The notes below the pieces were generated by a model. The model did not search any database, was not told the origin of the DNA, and was given only the letters and a program-made list of their open reading frames with translations. Both the position numbers and the translations under genes were made by a program. Positions 39,540 to 51,589 of a DNA stretch of 64,000 nt are shown piece after piece. Origin of the DNA: Scleropages formosus (Eukaryota; Chordata; Actinopteri; Osteoglossiformes; Osteoglossidae). The stretch is from contig NC_041829.1 in the NCBI RefSeq assembly GCF_900964775.1, forward strand, positions 8,348,863-8,412,862. Direction: 5' to 3'. Position 1 is the stretch's first letter. Every line of letters starts with the position of its first letter.

Positions 39540-39610
39540 AAGCTGAAATCTCTCGTGTCGTTGCCATGGCAACCAATAACAGCGCCGCCCAAGCACAACA
39601 AGTAAGGCCG
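39540..39610 (+). promoter_or_regulatory. X-box/CCAAT promoter with splice donor
   Basis: A perfectly palindromic RFX X-box, GTTGCCATGGCAAC (39560-39573), overlaps a CCAAT box (39573-39577). It is followed by GCGCCGCC and a strong donor AA|GTAAGG (donor at 39602). This is the layout of a constitutive promoter with a short non-coding first exon, and could give ZNFX1 an interferon-independent start. Confidence 0.45.
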
Positions 39611-39611
39611 A

Positions 39612-41127
39612 CGGGGGGCTTTAAAGCGTACAAAGTTACAAATTCCGGCGTTGCTTTATCTGTTCTATTGGACTGATATCGTTTTTATCATAAATGTACT
39701 TTTTCGACTATACAAAAAATCTGCTTCAGTGTCTTGAGAGAAAGTGTGTGGATGTAGAAAGTTTCCACCCAGTTACACGGTGTTTTCCAGATTTTTTGAT
39801 ATGTACTGTGTATAATTCTGTAATATGATAATAAGAAAATACAATAGATTTTACACTTTTTTGTCATCCCTTTCACATTAAAAGAATAAATTTTGACTTT
39901 CACATTATTTGATATACTTAATCACTAACAATAAAGGTTTAATTCTTTCTTTTTTTCTTTAAAATTAAATATTTATCTGTTTATCACTGTCAAAAGCCAG
40001 ATTAAATTCATTTAATGTTGTAAAAACATGCATGAAATGGAGGGTGAGTGCTTTTTATAGGTACATAGATTTTCCATGAGTAAAAATTGTATTGAAGGTC
40101 TTGACATTGCCAGTCGTTCTGCAGATGTAACTTTGCATTTTTACCAGGATTTAAAATAAAATAAAATAAAATAAAAAAAAAAAAAAACAAACTTTATGGA
40201 ACATGTCATGTGGGAAATTGAATTTAGCTTCACAGAAAAGGTAAATATATAAAGAGGTGGGTAAAGTAGTCAGAAACAATGGTCAAGTATAATTTTTGAA
40301 GTAAAAGTCCTTGAGTAAACATCTAAAGTATTGGGTAACGTTAAATCAAAATAAGCTTCTTAAAAATCCTAGGTGGCTGTCCAGTGGTAGACCTCCACTG
40401 TGTCCATGACCATTCTATGTAACCCCAGCTGTATTTTATATTCTGAAAAATCCATAATTTGCAATGAAAAAAGTAGATTGTCGATTGTTGGCTTTGCCAG
40501 TTGGTACATCGACATTCAGATGTTGTGGTGCCCTGAAGCCAAGAACCTCCAGCTCTACAAATGAGTAACAATGACAGTAGAACTAGAATTAAGCAACTAA
40601 ACAGTAATGTATAAATATTCTCAGAGTGTACTGGACTATTTGCAGCCCCATCATGCACATTAACATTGATTGTTAAATTTCTGAAAACTGAGGAACTGTC
40701 CTACAGGTTTCACACCCTTCGCAGAGCTCCTCAGCATTACTCAGTAAAACCTGAGTGTTGTTTGTTGGGCATGATGGGAAATTTAAATTTTTATTTCAGA
40801 TGGGATACTCAATTTAAATTCTGACAGGTGCATAGTGTCATTTATTGGGATTACTATTTTTTCTTTCTGCTTCTTTAGTTTGCTAGCAAGATATTTTCCA
40901 AATTTGTCACTCCAGTCAAAGTGGGTTGTTCTTAATCTTTGCATTAGGAATTGTGCTTTCCTATGAATAATATCCTATTAGTAATGCAAATCTGCAGTTT
41001 CTTGCTCGTCTTTAACTTGGAATAAAACCCTTATCTGAGAGCACTTTAATCCATCATTTTCCTTTATTACTCATTTGAAGCACCAAAGTGCCACATTTTG
41101 TTTCATTTATCCATTATCTTCATACAG
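39612..41127. other. Probable ZNFX1 5' intron
   Basis: AT-rich sequence ending in ATCTTCATACAG, an acceptor directly before the exon that carries the start codon. No exon, snoRNA or known repeat recognised inside. Confidence 0.45.
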
Positions 41128-41150
41128 GTTTTCCATCAGCTCATTGAGAC

Positions 41151-44100
41151 ATGAACAGACGTGGAGGACTGAGGGGTGCAGGTAGAGCAGATGATGGACA
41201 GAGGAGAGGTGAGGCCCATCCAGACATGACAGGAGTACTGCGACTGTATTGATAAGCCTGTACTTTTAAGGTTCCAGCTCCCACTTCCATTATTTCCATC
41301 TTTGTGTTCCTAAAGGTGCTGAAGATGGTCCCAGAGAAAATAACTGGAGACATCCTGCAGTTAGAGGCAGAGGCAGAGGGGACTTCAGAGGAAGAATCTG
41401 GAGAGGTCAGCACAATGATAGAAGAGGCGAGAACTTGCAAGACCACAGAGACAGAGAAGAAGGCCCGGGGATGGAAAGAGAGAACATGGGTGGGGCTAGA
41501 GGTGGAGCCAGAGCCAGAGGTGGGGCAAGGGGTGGGGCAGGACACAGGGGTGGGGCCAGAGGTGGGGCAGGGGCTGCGGGCAGGGGTGGAGGTAGAGTTG
41601 GAGACCAGGGTAGTGGGAATGGAAGAGCACTACCCAGGGGTGAAAAACCTGAGGTCCGGAGACTGGGACCCAAAGCCCTGGAAGAGCTGTTGGGGAAAGA
41701 TGCGTCGGAAGTGGCCATCACTCTGTCATCTAGTCCAGGGCTGCAGGCTCTGCTGGATGAGAAAACAATGGGTCACATCCTAGTGCAACTGCTCTGTCAG
41801 GTTCTGAGCAAAGCCATTAGTTCCAGAATTGATCGGCGAATCGTGCAGCACTTAGCTGGAGTAATTAAGGACTCCACTTTCATTCGGACAATACTCCCTC
41901 ACTATATCGCGGGTATGATGTCGGACAGTATCCCGGCCCGCAGGGCACAGTACCCCCAGCACTTGGAGAACATAATCAGCCTTCTGTCAGATGTAGTCAG
42001 GATCTTCCCAGCAAGTTCTGTCCAAGTTATCTCCATGCTTGTGGCGCTCCTGAAGCCGACCATCAACGAGTTGCGAGCCTCCGGTGTAACAATACCCAAC
42101 AACATTGAGGAGAACCTGGAGAAGGTAGATGGCTTGATAAATCACCTGAAAGAAAAGGCAAGGGATGGTACTCTGAGGTCAGACAACTACACTTTCCTTG
42201 CCAATGAGGATGCTGCACCACCAGGAGAGGGACATTTCCGGACCATCACCATCTACCCATCACCGGAGGAGATCCATCAAAATGAAAAACCATTCCTGCG
42301 GCCCAACATCACCACCCGCAGCTACCTCAGCAGCGAAATCTATCTGGACACCCACTTCCGCCTGCTGCGGGAAGACTTTGTCCGTCCTCTGCGTGACGGC
42401 ATCAGGCAGCTGTTACAGAGTTACCAAGACGAGCGTCAAGGACTGGCACCCACGAAGGCCCGACGCTTTGATGAGATTAGGATGTACCTGGATACTCGCA
42501 TCATCGTACCTCTGTGCACTCCAACAGGAATTGCCTACAAAGTTCAGTTTGACTCTCGTCCATTAAAGGTAAGGAGTTGGATTTGTTGTTCTGTAGTTTT
42601 GCTGAAATAGTGACACATGGTTATCTCAACAAGTCCTGCCTCTGTTTTCAGTTTGTTCGCTGGCAGAACTCCAAACGGCTGCTGTATGGCTCTCTGGTCT
42701 GCCTATCTCGGGACAACTTTGAGACCCTGCTATTTGCCACGGTGTCTGATCGGTCCCCGGAGGACCTGCAGAAAGGGCTGGTTCAGCTCAGCTTCTCTCA
42801 AGACAGCCGGCCCGCCCTAGCTGAGCTGCAGGTGTCTGACTCCTTCCTCATGGTGGAAACTACAGCATACTTCGAAGCTTATCGCCACGTCCTAGAGGGC
42901 CTACAGGAGGAAGAGGCAGAAAACCTGCCCTTCCAAAGGTACATGCTGTTCAAAAGTTACATCATAATATCATTATCACCTTCCTCACTTCTGTCATTTT
43001 ATTTCTGTGTATTGATTTCTTGTTTCCACTGTTGTGAGCCTATGTGTTTTTAAAGTAAACAACCGTTCCAATAAAAAACTTATTGTGAAACACGTTAGAA
43101 GAGCATAAGTAAGATCTGTTGAGTAATTTGCATATGAAAATATTACTCAAATTAAAAGAGATTTTTCTTGTCAGGTACATAGTGGAATGCAACAAAGAGA
43201 TCCGATCTCCTGCCTACCTCACAATGGGGGAGGAGTTTGTCTTGAAAGCCATTGCGGCTAAAGGGTTTGAGAAGAGCATGAAGCCCTTCAGTGTCCTGGA
43301 CCAGGGAGCCTGGCCCAGCATGGAGCAGCTGGGACTGGATGAGTCACAGATGAGGGCCCTCAAGCTGGCGCTCACCAAGGAGCTTGCTATCATACAGGGG
43401 CCACCAGGCACAGGTACTACATCCAACTCCTCCACCCCTTTTGGTGATAAAAAGAACATTCTTTGGTGATCAGTACAGCTAACTGTACTGTCAGCTGTTG
43501 TAATTTTTTGTGTTTATGGAACAAACTTTAGTTCCTGAAGCAAATTGATAGAATTATAATTATTAACAGAGTATTTCAGTTTTGTATATGCAGGATTTTT
43601 CGGGACTAATCACAGTCTGAAGTCTAACACAAGTCTTATTGTCTGGAGTAACATCCCTCAAAGTCTACCTGTTTTACAGGTAAGACACATGTTGGCCTGA
43701 AGATTGCCCAGGCTCTCCTGACAAATTCTCATGTTTGGAAGATGGATGTGGCCACCCCACCTGTGCTGGTGGTCTGCTACACCAACCATGCTCTAGACCA
43801 GTTCCTGGAAGGTGGGCTTTCTGCAGACAGGACATTTCAACAGTACCTTCTTCTATACAAGAAACTATAAAAAATCAACACATTTTGATGTGTTTCACTT
43901 GATATAAATGAGTTTAATTGTAGGACTGACATAATTTTGAGTTTATTAGTATGTATTTTAACTTTGTTGCTGTCTGTAGTCGTGAGATGGAAGACTTTGA
44001 TTTAATCTGGCAAATTACTTTGGCACAGGGATCCATGGATTCCTGAAGGAAGGCATTGTGAGGGTTGGCGGGCGCAGCAACAGTGAGGTCCTGAAGCAGT

Positions 44101-47100
44101 TCACTCTTAGAGAACTCACTGGAGGCCCGAACTTCCGACGCAGCCTCCCTGCCCACCTGCGCCGTGCCCACTTTGAAGTGAGTCCCCAAGGACACCGTTT
44201 AACAGCTGACCCTGCTGCAACCTTTCCATTCCCTCTAGCTTTAGTTAACTTGTCTTCATTAATGTCTTTTGAAGAGACCTTTGTTCACTTTGACTGCTGT
44301 TAGCACTGCTAGTGACATTTCCAAAGCTTTCCATGAAGAGAGAAGCAAGGGGTATCAAGAAACCCTGAAGACACATCACCACTTTCAAAACTTTAATTAC
44401 TGAAGCCTTGTTTCACATCATTCCTTCCAAAGATCAGCACAGGTCTAGCACAGGCGGAGCAACGCATCCTGGAGCAGGCCAGCCAGCTTGAGTGCAGCCT
44501 TCGTGGAATCCTCCGTGAGGAGTTCCTAGAAAAGTTCATCTCTGAAGACCACTGGGAGAGCTTGAACAACAGTCCTGTAAGGCATGATTCACAGTGGATT
44601 TCGATCAGTAGTCCTTCAAAATGGAAGTTGGTGAAAATCTCAAATTATATTTCACTTCTCCACTATTCTTCTCCAGAATCCTATTTCAGCTTGATTTTAG
44701 AGTTCTGTGACAAAAGGTTTTATGATATGACTGTATGTTGTGTAAATCTTGTAAACGAAATTGGGAAATATGAATGGACTTATAGCTTCCTGGCCTACAT
44801 AGACCTAAGAACGACTCACTTGTTATCTTTAAGGAATCGTGTAACATGGGAAACTTAGCGTCTTTGTGTGTTTGACCATGCAGATGTCAGATGGCTTTCA
44901 GACCTACGGGAAGAAGACATCCATGATCTTGGAGTGGCTAGGCTTGGGTTCCTCAGCTTTTCAGCAAAGGGCTCCACAGCCAGGTGTCATCGATGCTGGT
45001 AGGGAACATCTTAACTTAAAACAGAGAAGTCACAGCTTGATCTCACCAGATTAAATGGAGTGTAAATTAAACATCTTCTTAGTTAATTACACAGAAAAGG
45101 CTAGTATGCTGGTAAGTAGTTACAATAATTTGATTAAGACAAATCTGCCTGTAAATGTAATAAATGAAGTAAGTGGATTTGAAAAAGAGCATTGATTTTT
45201 TTTAAGAAGACACATTCTACCTCCAGAAGCCAAATGGGGAAATTTTGTATGATCTGATGAGACCAAGGTGAAACTTTGTGGCCTTAATTCCAATAGATGT
45301 TTGGTGCAAAGCCAACATGTATTTAATATAACAGAGGAGGACGAGGAGGAGGAACAACTGCAGGAGGAAGAAGAGCTGGTGGATGTGGAGGAGGAAGCAA
45401 CACTAATCCAGAATGAGCGAATCATTGAAGACTCAGAGTTGCATGAAAAAGTCCTCCAAAAGAAGAAGAAGAAGAAAACAGACCTGGCAGTGAAGGAGCT
45501 GGCCAAAGTGATGCTCACGCTGAACCTGGACAACAAAGATGAACCTGTCCAAAACCAAGATGACTGGCAGGTAGTGATTCCCCACGAGGTCAAATCCCCT
45601 GCGAAGCTCTCTGACCATGATTTAGTACTTGTTTTGCAGATGCTTAAATCCAGAGTGTCACAGAACTTAAAACTTCACGTGTTTACACAGCTCAAATTTT
45701 TTTATAGAAGCAGTTCAGGTTTACGTGTCTTGGCGAAGGCCTTGAGCTGACAGTTTGGTCACAAATTTAAGTCCTTAATTGCTTTCTTTCTGCCTAAGTT
45801 AGGTCACTTTTGCTTAGCATTGATGGATCTGACAGCCCCTCCAACCACCTGAACATCCTTTCCATGTGGCATCTTTACGTAGATGCAGCGTGATCAGAAG
45901 CGTAAGCTGAAGCAGAGGATACGCAAGGAGCTGGCAAAGACCACGGCCTTGAGCGAGGAGGAGGAGGCGAGCATCTATGACGTGTGGACTCTCAGTCTGC
46001 AGGAGCGCTGGAAACTCTACAGGTAACCTGCTGATTTCAGCACTGGCCGTAATGGCACAGCTGACTGTCCAGTCATATAACAATATAGTGAACCTATAAC
46101 ATATAGGAGCAAAACTAAATTCATGGCATGGACTTCCTACAACATGCTATTACATCATAGATTCAAAGAGTGATGAGTTTTGAGGTCCAGTTGAGTTTCT
46201 CTTTATTAATTTTTTTTATTATTAATGCTTGTATCTGCTACCTTTATCCAAAGCTGCTTATACAAGTTTACCTGGCCGGGTACTGCGGCAGGGTCCCTTT
46301 TAGACTACAAGTCTGCATCCTTAGATGTACTGTAATGCAAGCCCTCAACAGATTTTTACTCATAGATAGGGAGATCTGTAGTCAGAACATGCTGGAATGA
46401 GCCGATAGGTATATGAGAGGGTTGTGGTGTTTGTCGTGGTTGCAGGCTGTGGGTGATGCGCTACCGGACAGACATGCGCACCCGGGCTCTGCAGTCGGAG
46501 AAGGTCTACCAGGACGCAGCCGAGCGCCTGGCTGAGATCCGAATGCGTCAGGACCTGTGTGTGCTGCAGGAAGCTCGTGTCATTGGCATGACCACCACCG
46601 GGGCAGCCAAGTACCGGCGGGCCCTGCAGGAGGTGCGCCCAAGGCTGGTGATTGTGGAGGAGGCGGCCGAGGTGCTGGAGGCCCACATCATCACCACCCT
46701 GAGCAGAGCATGTCAGCACCTCATCCTCATCGGGGACCATCAGCAGGTGGGGCAAAATGGGTCACTTCCTGTTCCAGGGCATCTTGGTCAGCCTCTGATG
46801 GACCTCTTCTTACTGGTTATATAGAGCAATGAACCCTATCAGTGCTTCTCTGCTGCAGTCCCTGTTTGCTTTGCACATCGCTTCCTGTTTTTGTCACTCA
46901 TAAACATAAGCTCCATTCTAGGCCCTTGTTCTGACGGAACAGTCAGATAAGTACAGCTTTCAGAAATTTTAACAAGTTATAAAAAACCTATACCGATTGA
47001 CTACTGTGCTGTCAAGTGGTTGGTTTAAACGCCTCTTAACGGCTACTTAAGAACTTTAGTCTGTTTGCTTCTTGTTTCCAAAAAAACACAATGCATTTCA

Positions 47101-50100
47101 GATTTTTCAGGTGTGCTCTCCCAGATTCATGTTCACTTTGACTTTTGACCTTGCGTATCCATAGTTGCGACCCAGTGCCACCGTGTACGAGCTGGCCAAG
47201 AATTTCAACCTGGAGGTGTCGCTCTTCGAGAGGCTGGTCAAGCTTGACTTCCCCTACGTCCGACTCAACTACCAGGTCAGTGCGTGACCTGTGATCTGTC
47301 ACCTTGTAGTCTTTGGTTCCTCATAATCTCAAGTGTCATTCCCTGTGGCCCACATGTCTTCCCACACGCATTTATATTACTGGGAGTCGCTCAGTGACTC
47401 GTAGTTTTCTTTGGTATTCATAAATATGACGGTAAATCTCTTGGTTACTTTGTGTTCACAGCACCGCATGCGGCCAGAAATAGCACGCCTGCTGACTCCT
47501 CACATCTACACGGAGCTGGAGAACCACCCGTCTGTTCTGGAGTATGACAACATCAAGGTCTGTTTCTCTTTGCCTAACAGCTTATGACATTCTCCGTGTG
47601 AACTTTCTGTTTGATCGCATTGCTGAGAGAGATTATTAGATAAAAAAAGTATGTAAGTGCAAAGCAGAGTTAAATTCTCTTATAAAGTTGGTGGAATGCC
47701 GTAAATGGGATTTAACGCAATTAAATATTCCCTTGCAGGGGATTCTCTCAAACTTGTTCTTTGTGGAGCATGAATTTCCCGAGGAGGAGATCCAAGATGG
47801 ACGCAGCCACCAGAATCGCCACGAAGCCCAGTTTGTGGTAGCCCTATGTCAGTACCTCCTGTATCAAGACTACAAACCGTCACAGATCACCATCCTCACG
47901 ACGTACACTGGGCAGCTGCACTGCCTGCGCAGAATGCTTCCAGCCTCACGGTTTGCTGGGGTCAAGGTTCATGTGGTAGACAAGTACCAAGGGGAAGAGA
48001 ATGACATTGTCTTGCTGTCACTGGTGCGCAGCAACCCGGAAGGGCGTGTGGGATTCCTGCAGATTGCGAATCGTGTCTGTGTTGCCTTGTCCCGGGCCAA
48101 GAAGGGTCTGTACTGCATCGGGAACATGAGCATGTTGGGCCGAGTCCACCTGTGGAGCAGCATCTTGCACACGTTGCGGGAACACGGCCAGATGGGCCAT
48201 CACCTGACGCTCTGCTGCCAGAACCATCCGGAGACACGCAGCCTGGTCTCTTGTGCTGAGGACTTCAAGCAAGCGCCTGAGGGGGGTTGTCGCCGAGCGT
48301 GTGACTTCCGCCTGCCCTGCGGCCATGTGTGCACCCGTGTATGCCACCCATATGATCCCGAGCACAAGAATTTTGAGTGTATGAAGCCTTGCCCCAAGGT
48401 GCTGTGTAAGCTGGGCCACCGCTGCCCTGCCCGGTGCTACCAGGAGTGCCCTGACTGCCCTGTGCTGGTGCAGAAAGTCATCCCATCCTGCCAGCATGAA
48501 CAGATGGTACCCTGCCACCAAGACCCAAGCGATTTCATTTGCCAGGAGCCCTGCAAGAAGAAGTTAAGGTGTGGGCACCCATGTGTCTCGGTATGTGGTG
48601 AGCCCTGCACCACGCACTGCATGGTACAGATCACAGTGGAGCTGGACTGTGGGCATTGCCAGGAGGTGTCTTGCCACCGATCTGGGCCGGGTGTGAGGCC
48701 ACCGGCATGTAAAGTGCCGTGCCGCGTGATACTGAAGTGTGGTCACCCCTGCCTCGGGACCTGCCACAAGTGCCATCAAGGCCGTATCCACCAGGCCTGT
48801 TCGAAGCCCTGCCGCCGGCCCCTTGTTTGCTCACACCTGTGCCTGGAGCCCTGCACGGATAAGTGCCCCCCCTGTCAGATCCCGTGCCAAAACCGCTGTG
48901 TGCACAGTGTCTGTCCGAAGCCCTGTGGCAAACCCTGTGCGCCCTGTGCGGAGCCCTGTGCTTGGCAGTGCCCTCATCAGCGCTGCACCAAGCTGTGCCA
49001 TGAGCCCTGTGACCGGCCACCGTGCAACCAGCCCTGCAGCGAGATTCTTGATTGCGGACACCCCTGCATCGGGCTCTGCGGTGACACATGCCCTGAAAAG
49101 TGCCGCATTTGCAACCACGATGAGGTAACAGAAATATTCTTTGGCATGGAGGATGACCCCCTGGCCCGCTTTATTGAGCTGGAAGATTGTGGACACATCT
49201 TTGAATCAACTGCTTTGGACAAATACATGAATCAGGATGAGGAGGCTGTGGATGACCAGGACCAGCTCGCCATTCGCCTTAAAGAGTGCCCCAAGTGTCG
49301 TACTCCCATCCGCAGGAATCTCCGCTATGGTGCTCACATCAACCGCTGCCTCGCTGAAATCGAGAAGGTGAAGGCAGTGCTCAATGGTTGTCCAGAGGCT
49401 CTTGGGAACGAGAGGAAGGCCCTTCTGGACCGTCGGCAAAAAATGGCTGTAGTGTCTCTCTATGATCTGAGGAAATATGGCGACTTGGCAAAACGGCTCA
49501 CAGAGGGTGATCTGAACTTGCAGAACCTGTGGATGCTTGAGAATGAGATGGCTTTCCTGGATAGATTTGATAAGGTCATCAAGCCAATGGTGAAAAACAA
49601 ATCCAGTGTGCACTGGGAAGTCTTTGCTTTGCGTCTTGAGGAGTTCCTGGGGTGGCTGGAACACCCTAACCAGAGATTTTTGGAGCAACAGATCTCTGAC
49701 TTGCAGGATGAAGCCCAGAGGCTCATCTACCTGGCCAAACTCAATATATGCTGTGACAGGGCCATGTACAAGTTAGAAGATGCTACTTTAAAAACAAAAG
49801 TACAGGATCTAAGGAAAATTCTGGAAGGAACCTCTCCGTTCACTCAAAAGGATGAGATGTGGGTGAAGGAGGAACTGAAATGCCTAGAGAAGAAGCTGCC
49901 AGGAGGGCTGGGCATTACCAGTGAGGAGAGGGTGATGATCGTCCAGGCCATGCAACTGCCTAAAGGCCACTGGTACAAGTGCCCCAATGGCCACGTCTAT
50001 GCAATCGGGGACTGTGGGGGGGCTATGGAGAGCCGGAAATGTCCGGAGTGTCCCGCCACCATTGGTGGTGCCAACCACACTTTAAGTACAGGAAACGCAG

Positions 50101-50189
50101 TGGCATCAGAGATGGATGGAGCTCAACATGCTGCCTGGTCGGACGCTGCCAACCTTTTGAACTATGACTTGAACAGACTAAGACTGTGA
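41151..50189 (+). CDS. znfx1: NFX1-type zinc finger-containing protein 1 (ZNFX1), SF1 helicase
   Basis: 14 coding exons, 41151-41208, 41316-42568, 42652-42938, 43175-43413, 43680-43811, 44029-44177, 44433-44576, 44884-44998, 45335-45570, 45883-46022, 46446-46746, 47165-47275, 47462-47557 and 47739-50189, give 1903 residues (human 1918). ZNFX1 is an interferon-induced sensor that binds viral double-stranded RNA at mitochondria and works with MAVS; its worm orthologue acts in small-RNA inheritance. An Arg/Gly-rich N-terminus (to about residue 115) precedes the armadillo-like region. The UPF1-like helicase has Walker A GPPGTGKT (613-615 at its end), an EEAAE motif II (989-993), VDKYQGEEND (about 1167-1176) and ALSRAKKG (about 1203-1210). 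An acidic and lysine-rich insert is coded in the ninth coding exon. The large last exon holds the array of CGHPC/CHxxxC NFX1 fingers (about 1255-1570) and the C-terminal GHWYKCPNGHVYAIGDCGG domain. The exon begins at 41128, so at least one 5' non-coding exon exists. Confidence 0.97.
46225..46300 (-). repeat. SINE/LINE tail fragment in a ZNFX1 intron
   Basis: CTGCTACCTTTATCCAAAGC then TGCTTATACAAGTTTACC resembles the shared L2-type tail in reverse. Confidence 0.5.
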
Positions 50190-51240
50190 CCTCAGAAACA
50201 CTCAACACGGAATCAGGGCATTTTTTTTCTGATTGGATTCAAAGTAGAGTCTGAGTGGCATTATAGTCACTGCTGGTACAATATACAGTGAAACGAAGCA
50301 ACGTTCCTCCAGGACCATAGTGCTACATAAAAAAACAACACACAGTTACCTACACAGACTACATAAAGTGCATGTGTTCAAGATGCGTGCAAACAGTGAA
50401 TCACAGTACAGTATTTCCCAAACAGGACAACAGGCACAGTAAAGGACAGTTCAGCGCCGATCAGTATGCAGTTCTGGTGTGGAGTAAAGTGCAAGAAGAT
50501 ATTACAATATAATAATAAATGCTGTAAATATAAAAATACTAGTTAGAGAGAAATCTAACTACAAATCATGATACAAGATGCAAATGCTAGTCCTGCTCAT
50601 TAGAGTCATTCAGTAATTAATTAATTAATACCTCCTTCCTGGTGGATGAACGTTTGATTTAGAATGAATTGGTCAACAATCAACAGGAGTTGTGTGGAGA
50701 CAAAGATTTTATTTTCAGTGATTTTTAGATGTAATTTTAATATAGTTTAAAGTTGCTGTACCTAATAAGTAGAAATAAATTAAGGGATGTCTCTATATTC
50801 ATCCCTCAAATAAAAGGGTCTTGCACAATGAAAAATTGCTACAATGGCTTGTAAAAATATCTTTCTCTTCTGCTTGTGTTTCTGTTATACTGTCAATTCA
50901 TGTCCATATGTGTCTTTAGCACAATCATTAAAAAGGCACAACATGCAGTACAACCACACGTTTGCCCTCAACCCCACATAGGTGGTTACCTTATCATTCA
51001 GCTAAATAAACATGGAATAAATGCTCATGGAAACGGTTAAGAAAAGTCCAGGGCACAATAAAGTAACTATGCAGAGAAACTTAGTAATGCTCAGTGAGAG
51101 GCTACTCAGGAGAACAGTATCCTATCTTAATGAAATTTTCAGCCATGAATTAATGTAATATCACAACTGAAATGGGAGATTTGATAGCATGCATTCCAGT
51201 CATACAAAAAGCTTTAATAACAAAATAAAGTCTTATTCTC
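50190..51240. other. ZNFX1 3' untranslated region and intergenic sequence
   Basis: AT-rich, with several AATAAA-type signals (one at 50774-50779). The true end of the transcript cannot be chosen by eye. Confidence 0.5.
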
Positions 51241-51242
51241 AC

Positions 51243-51580
51243 GGGTGGCACGGCGGCACAACATTGCTGTCCCACAGTGCCTGGGTGGTGCGAGAGGACG
51301 TGGGTTCGACCCCTCCTCAGCCTATGTGGAGTTTGCATGTTCTCCCTCCTGTCTGCCTGGGTTTTTTTCTGGGTGCTCTGGTTTCCTCTCACAGTCCAAA
51401 GACATGCTGTTCAGGTTAACCCACGGTGTGTGAGTGACAGAGTGTGTTCCTCTGATGTATGGATGAGTGATCCAGTGTAAGTAGTGTATCCAGCAGTGTA
51501 AGTCACCTCGGTGAATAAGGTGTGTGATGATAACACTACTTCATTGGAAGTTGCATCTGTTAAATAAATGTAAATGATTG
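51243..51580 (+). repeat. Third-family SINE, nearly full length
   Basis: GGTGGCACGGCGGCACAACA head, GACGTGGGTTCGACCCCTCC box B, AGTCCAAAGACATGCTGTTC, and a tail ending GTTAAATAAATGTAAATG. Confidence 0.92.
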
Positions 51581-51589
51581 AATGAGAAT

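Noticed and set aside
37260-41127. SNORD12-type snoRNAs or a ZFAS1-like host near ZNFX1
   Set aside because: The human ZNFX1 promoter has such a partner, so I looked for box C and box D pairs on both strands. A few isolated TGATGA words exist (for example near 38241 and, in reverse, 39318) but none has a box D at a workable distance.
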